Below, in pieces: positions 63,001-64,000 of a stretch of DNA of 64,000 bases. The position numbers and the translations under genes were made by a program. Numbering within the stretch: the stretch's first letter is position 1; each line of letters starts with the position of its first letter. The notes beneath the pieces were generated by a model, which was not told where the DNA came from, searched no databases, and saw only the letters and a list, made by a program, of their open reading frames with translations. Where the stretch lies: assembly GCF_001429395.1 (NCBI RefSeq), contig NZ_LMJT01000034.1, positions 62,001-126,000 on the forward strand, written 5' to 3'. Source of the DNA: Allobosea sp. Root381. Its GTDB lineage: Bacteria > Pseudomonadota > Alphaproteobacteria > Rhizobiales > Beijerinckiaceae.

Positions 63001-63285
63001 TCAGGCGGTCCTGTTCTTCAGCCCGCCGATGATGGCGGTCAGGATCGCTCCGCCGGCGCCGCCGCCGATCAGATGCGTCAGGACGCCGCCGATGGTCAGG
63101 TTGCCGCTCTGGGCCGCAGCGCTGACCGCCGGCAGCACGAGAGGGATGAGCTGGCCGAGCACGCCACCGCCGACAAGGCCGGCAAGCGTGTTGCCCAGTG
63201 TTCCGAGATCGAAGGTTGGAGAGGCTTTTCCCGCAGCGTTGCCGCCGATCGCACCGGCAACGAGATTCATCAAAATCTGTTCCAT
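63001..63285 (-). CDS. Small glycine-rich hydrophobic protein
   Basis: A 94-residue protein beginning MEQILMNLVAGAIGGNAAGK, with glycine/alanine/leucine-rich segments (LGNTLAGLVGGGVLGQLIPLVLPAV, LTHLIGGGAGGAILTAIIGGL) and a short basic end KNRTA. The pattern resembles small conserved alphaproteobacterial proteins of unknown function; the hydrophobic stretches could be membrane-inserting or amphipathic. A GGGGGTAG leader precedes the ATG at 63285; the longer start at 63348 lacks a ribosome-binding site. Confidence 0.7.
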   Translation of the reverse strand: MEQILMNLVAGAIGGNAAGKASPTFDLGTLGNTLAGLVGGGVLGQLIPLVLPAVSAAAQSGNLTIGGVLTHLIGGGAGGAILTAIIGGLKNRTA

Positions 63286-63387
63286 GCTACCCCCAAAAGC
63301 CACATGATGTGGCGAGGGAACGATGACTCCGGCGCTGAGTCGATGCAACTCCCACTGGAAACGCGGCGGGAGTTCGCCAGATGGAGT

Positions 63388-64000
63388 TCAGCCCAGCGCG
63401 ATCGCCGAGATCAGCCGGCCGTAGTCGGGCTCGGAGCGGTGGGTCGCGCGCCGATAGCTGAAAAAGCGCTGCTCGTCGCCATAAGTGCACAGCGAGAGAT
63501 CGATGAAGCGGCCGATTCCCGCCTCCTGCGCCTTCGAGGCGATGAAGGCCGGCAGGTCGAACATCCCATGGGCCGGCCGCTCGGAGGCGGTGAAGAAGCG
63601 CGCATAGGTCGCGTTCGCCGCCTTGAAGCGCTCCAGGAACTCCGGGCCGACCTCGTAAGCCTTCGCGCTGATCGTCGGCCCGAGCACGGCGATGATGCGC
63701 TCGCGGCGCGCACCGAGCTTTTCCATGGCGGTGACGGTCGCGGCGACAATGCCGGTGAAGGCGCCCTTCCAGCCGGCATGCGCCGCGCCGATCACCTTCG
63801 CCTCGCTGTCCGCGAACAAGATCGGCCCGCAATCGGCCGTGGACACGCCGAGCGCGACGCCGGGCGCGACGCTGACCATGGCATCGGCCTTCGGCCTGTC
63901 GCCGGTCCAAGGGCCGGTCACGATCTCCACATCGGCCGAATGCACCTGGTAGAGGCTGACGAGGTGGCCCGGCGCCACATCGAGCTTTGCCGCCATGCGC
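63388..64000 (-). CDS. pgeF: Peptidoglycan editing factor PgeF / multicopper-like, partial
   Basis: A gene running off the window end; about 204 C-terminal residues are visible of the usual 250. It is the YfiH/DUF152 family: VSLYQVHSADVEIVTGPW, VSVAPGVALGVSTADCGPILFADSEAKVIGAAHAGWKGAFTGIV with the zinc-binding histidine, cysteine and histidine, and DLSLCTYGDEQRFFSYRRA. Family members remove misincorporated serine from cell-wall precursors (PgeF) or act as purine nucleoside phosphorylase/laccase. The 5' end and start codon lie beyond 64000; an in-frame ATG at 63996 is internal. Confidence 0.87.
   Translation of the reverse strand, partial: RMAAKLDVAPGHLVSLYQVHSADVEIVTGPWTGDRPKADAMVSVAPGVALGVSTADCGPILFADSEAKVIGAAHAGWKGAFTGIVAATVTAMEKLGARRERIIAVLGPTISAKAYEVGPEFLERFKAANATYARFFTASERPAHGMFDLPAFIASKAQEAGIGRFIDLSLCTYGDEQRFFSYRRATHRSEPDYGRLISAIALG

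Overview
This is a GC-rich, gene-dense chromosomal segment. Gene content (AatA-type aminotransferase, ffh-rpsP-rimM-trmD, dapF-mtaB, rplS-leuC-leuD, Bug- and TAXI-type binding proteins, Omp25-like porin, heavy-metal-free core metabolism) points to an alphaproteobacterium of the order Hyphomicrobiales (Rhizobiales). A Bosea-like genus is my best guess from overall protein flavour, but that is inference. I saw no tRNA, rRNA, CRISPR array, transposase, integrase or phage gene. The segment reads as ordinary chromosome with several accessory loci.

Layout. 1-5163: small transporters, a methyltransferase, a PQQ-type sugar dehydrogenase, a PAP2 phosphatase, an orphan Bug binding protein and a YaiI protein. 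5431-7625: two tiny overlapping basic genes, the aminotransferase aatA and a rhodanese-fold protein lacking the catalytic cysteine. 7739-12842 (minus strand): trmD, catB, a HAD phosphatase, rimM, rpsP and ffh, the translation and secretion block. 13153-16687 (plus): secreted and lipoprotein genes, a LysE exporter, a methyltransferase and an MBL-fold hydrolase. 16803-21111: a GyrI-like proline-rich secreted protein, dapF-mtaB and a sulfite-oxidase-like molybdoenzyme. 21237-27102 (minus): fadD, a divergent EF-G paralogue, a methyltransferase and an SDR. 27308-31541 (plus): rplS, then leuC and leuD separated by three small genes including a LysE exporter. 31691-33985: a DUF4394 protein divergent from an ECF sigma/anti-sigma pair. 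34035-38944 (minus): a monooxygenase, a RecD-like helicase, a chemoreceptor, an RraA-like protein and an SDR.

39088-47426 is a catabolic and uptake locus. It has a Bug protein, a fused 5-oxoprolinase/hydantoinase, a complete DctQ-DctM-DctP TRAP transporter and a MarR-like regulator, with a strong promoter and a palindrome in the divergent intergenic region. 48186-53198 (minus) is the most unusual locus. It encodes a 919-residue membrane-anchored coiled-coil protein built of 82-residue DNA-level repeats, an orphan TAXI binding protein, a VasI/TagO-like periplasmic protein overlapping it by 4 bp, and a secreted DsrE-like protein. 53376-64000 holds an ArsR-SRPBCC operon with a palindrome at its start codon, a DMT exporter, an iron alcohol dehydrogenase, a flavoprotein, a periplasmic RNase T2, rlmJ, a GST, an Omp25-like porin with a clear promoter and terminator, a glycosyltransferase, an HCCA-isomerase-like protein and a truncated pgeF.

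Two families of imperfect palindromic repeats are scattered between genes and mark many gene borders. The positions of trmD and rplS, normally neighbours in this order of bacteria, suggest that about 19.5 kb between them was inverted.
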